NCBI GenBank assembly: GCA_003266145.1 | Contig: MVJJ01000111.1 | Location: forward strand, 1 to 5,165 | DNA length: 5,165 nt | Reading direction: 5' to 3' | From: Methanosphaera sp. SHI613 | GTDB taxonomy: Archaea; Methanobacteriota; Methanobacteria; Methanobacteriales; Methanobacteriaceae | Shown: one piece after another, positions 5,140 through 5,165 of the stretch | How the letters are laid out: every line of letters starts with the position of its first letter | How positions within the stretch are numbered: position 1 is the first letter of the stretch | The notes under the pieces: generated by a model | Database searches by the model: none | Seen by the model: the letters and a program-made list of their open reading frames with translations, nothing else | What the model was told of the DNA's origin: nothing | Translations under genes and position numbers: made by a program

Positions 5140-5165
5140 TCGAAGATTATTATCATTAAATGAAA

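Larger units (their letters stand above)
4936..5165. other. Region upstream of argF with no convincing gene; GC-rich structured patch
   Basis: After the AT-rich argF promoter, this 230-bp stretch has no gene I can recognise. Positions 5041-5064 are 14/24 G+C, against very AT-rich surroundings. CTGTCG (5045-5050) and GTCTGT (5059-5064) can each pair with the overlapping CGACAG (5082-5087) or ACAGAC (5084-5089). An outer inverted repeat GTAACAA/TTGTTAC (5004-5010 and 5110-5116) encloses the patch. This could be a small RNA, a leader of a gene to the right, or a remnant of foreign DNA. The reading frame 4976-5128 (plus, 50 codons) lacks a ribosome binding site and a recognisable product. Confidence 0.4.

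Noticed and set aside
5070..5165. Minus-strand frame open from the right edge to a TAA at 5072-5070, possibly the 3' end of another gene
   Set aside because: It has only 31 codons, AT-rich and hydrophobic, with no recognisable motif. Such a frame is expected by chance at a window edge.
1..5165. CRISPR array, tRNA, rRNA, insertion sequence or defence system
   Set aside because: I saw no regularly spaced repeats, tRNA arm patterns, transposase motifs or known defence domains in the window.

Overview
The window reads as AT-rich archaeal chromosome, most likely a Methanobacteriales methanogen and plausibly a Methanosphaera-like one. Three things point there. The ribosome binding sites match the archaeal 16S rRNA tail (GGAGGT, AAGGTGA, GGTGA). 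The intergenic regions carry TATA-like boxes. The gene types also fit: an OGG1-type glycosylase, a free-standing proteasome-like hydrolase and a HisF with extra insertions. The organism is inferred from sequence character, not from a database match.

Layout. The 5' part of argD (acetylornithine aminotransferase) starts at 425 and runs leftward off the window. A 169-bp divergent AT-rich region (426-594) separates it from a rightward cyclophilin gene (595-1026). That gene converges on a block of four leftward genes, with a long AT hairpin at the junction (1069-1116). In transcription order the block is argF (4875-3976), hisF (3930-3106), a proteasome-like Ntn hydrolase (3090-2167) and an OGG1-family 8-oxoguanine glycosylase (2097-1171). 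The gaps are 45, 15 and 69 bp, so argF, hisF and the Ntn hydrolase look co-transcribed. The last gap holds T-tracts on the coding strand and may separate ogg from the others. The right end (4936-5165) has no convincing gene but contains an unusually GC-rich patch able to form competing stems.

Functions. argD and argF act in arginine synthesis. hisF makes the imidazole precursor of histidine and releases AICAR. The other three genes deal with macromolecule quality: prolyl isomerisation, probable proteolysis and repair of oxidised guanine. The least explained protein is the 307-residue Ntn hydrolase, which keeps the proteasome/HslV Thr-Asp-Lys catalytic set but has about 50 extra residues.

Start sites. 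For the cyclophilin, ogg and argF genes the most upstream possible start codon is not the likely one. In each case a good ribosome binding site and family alignment point to a downstream ATG.
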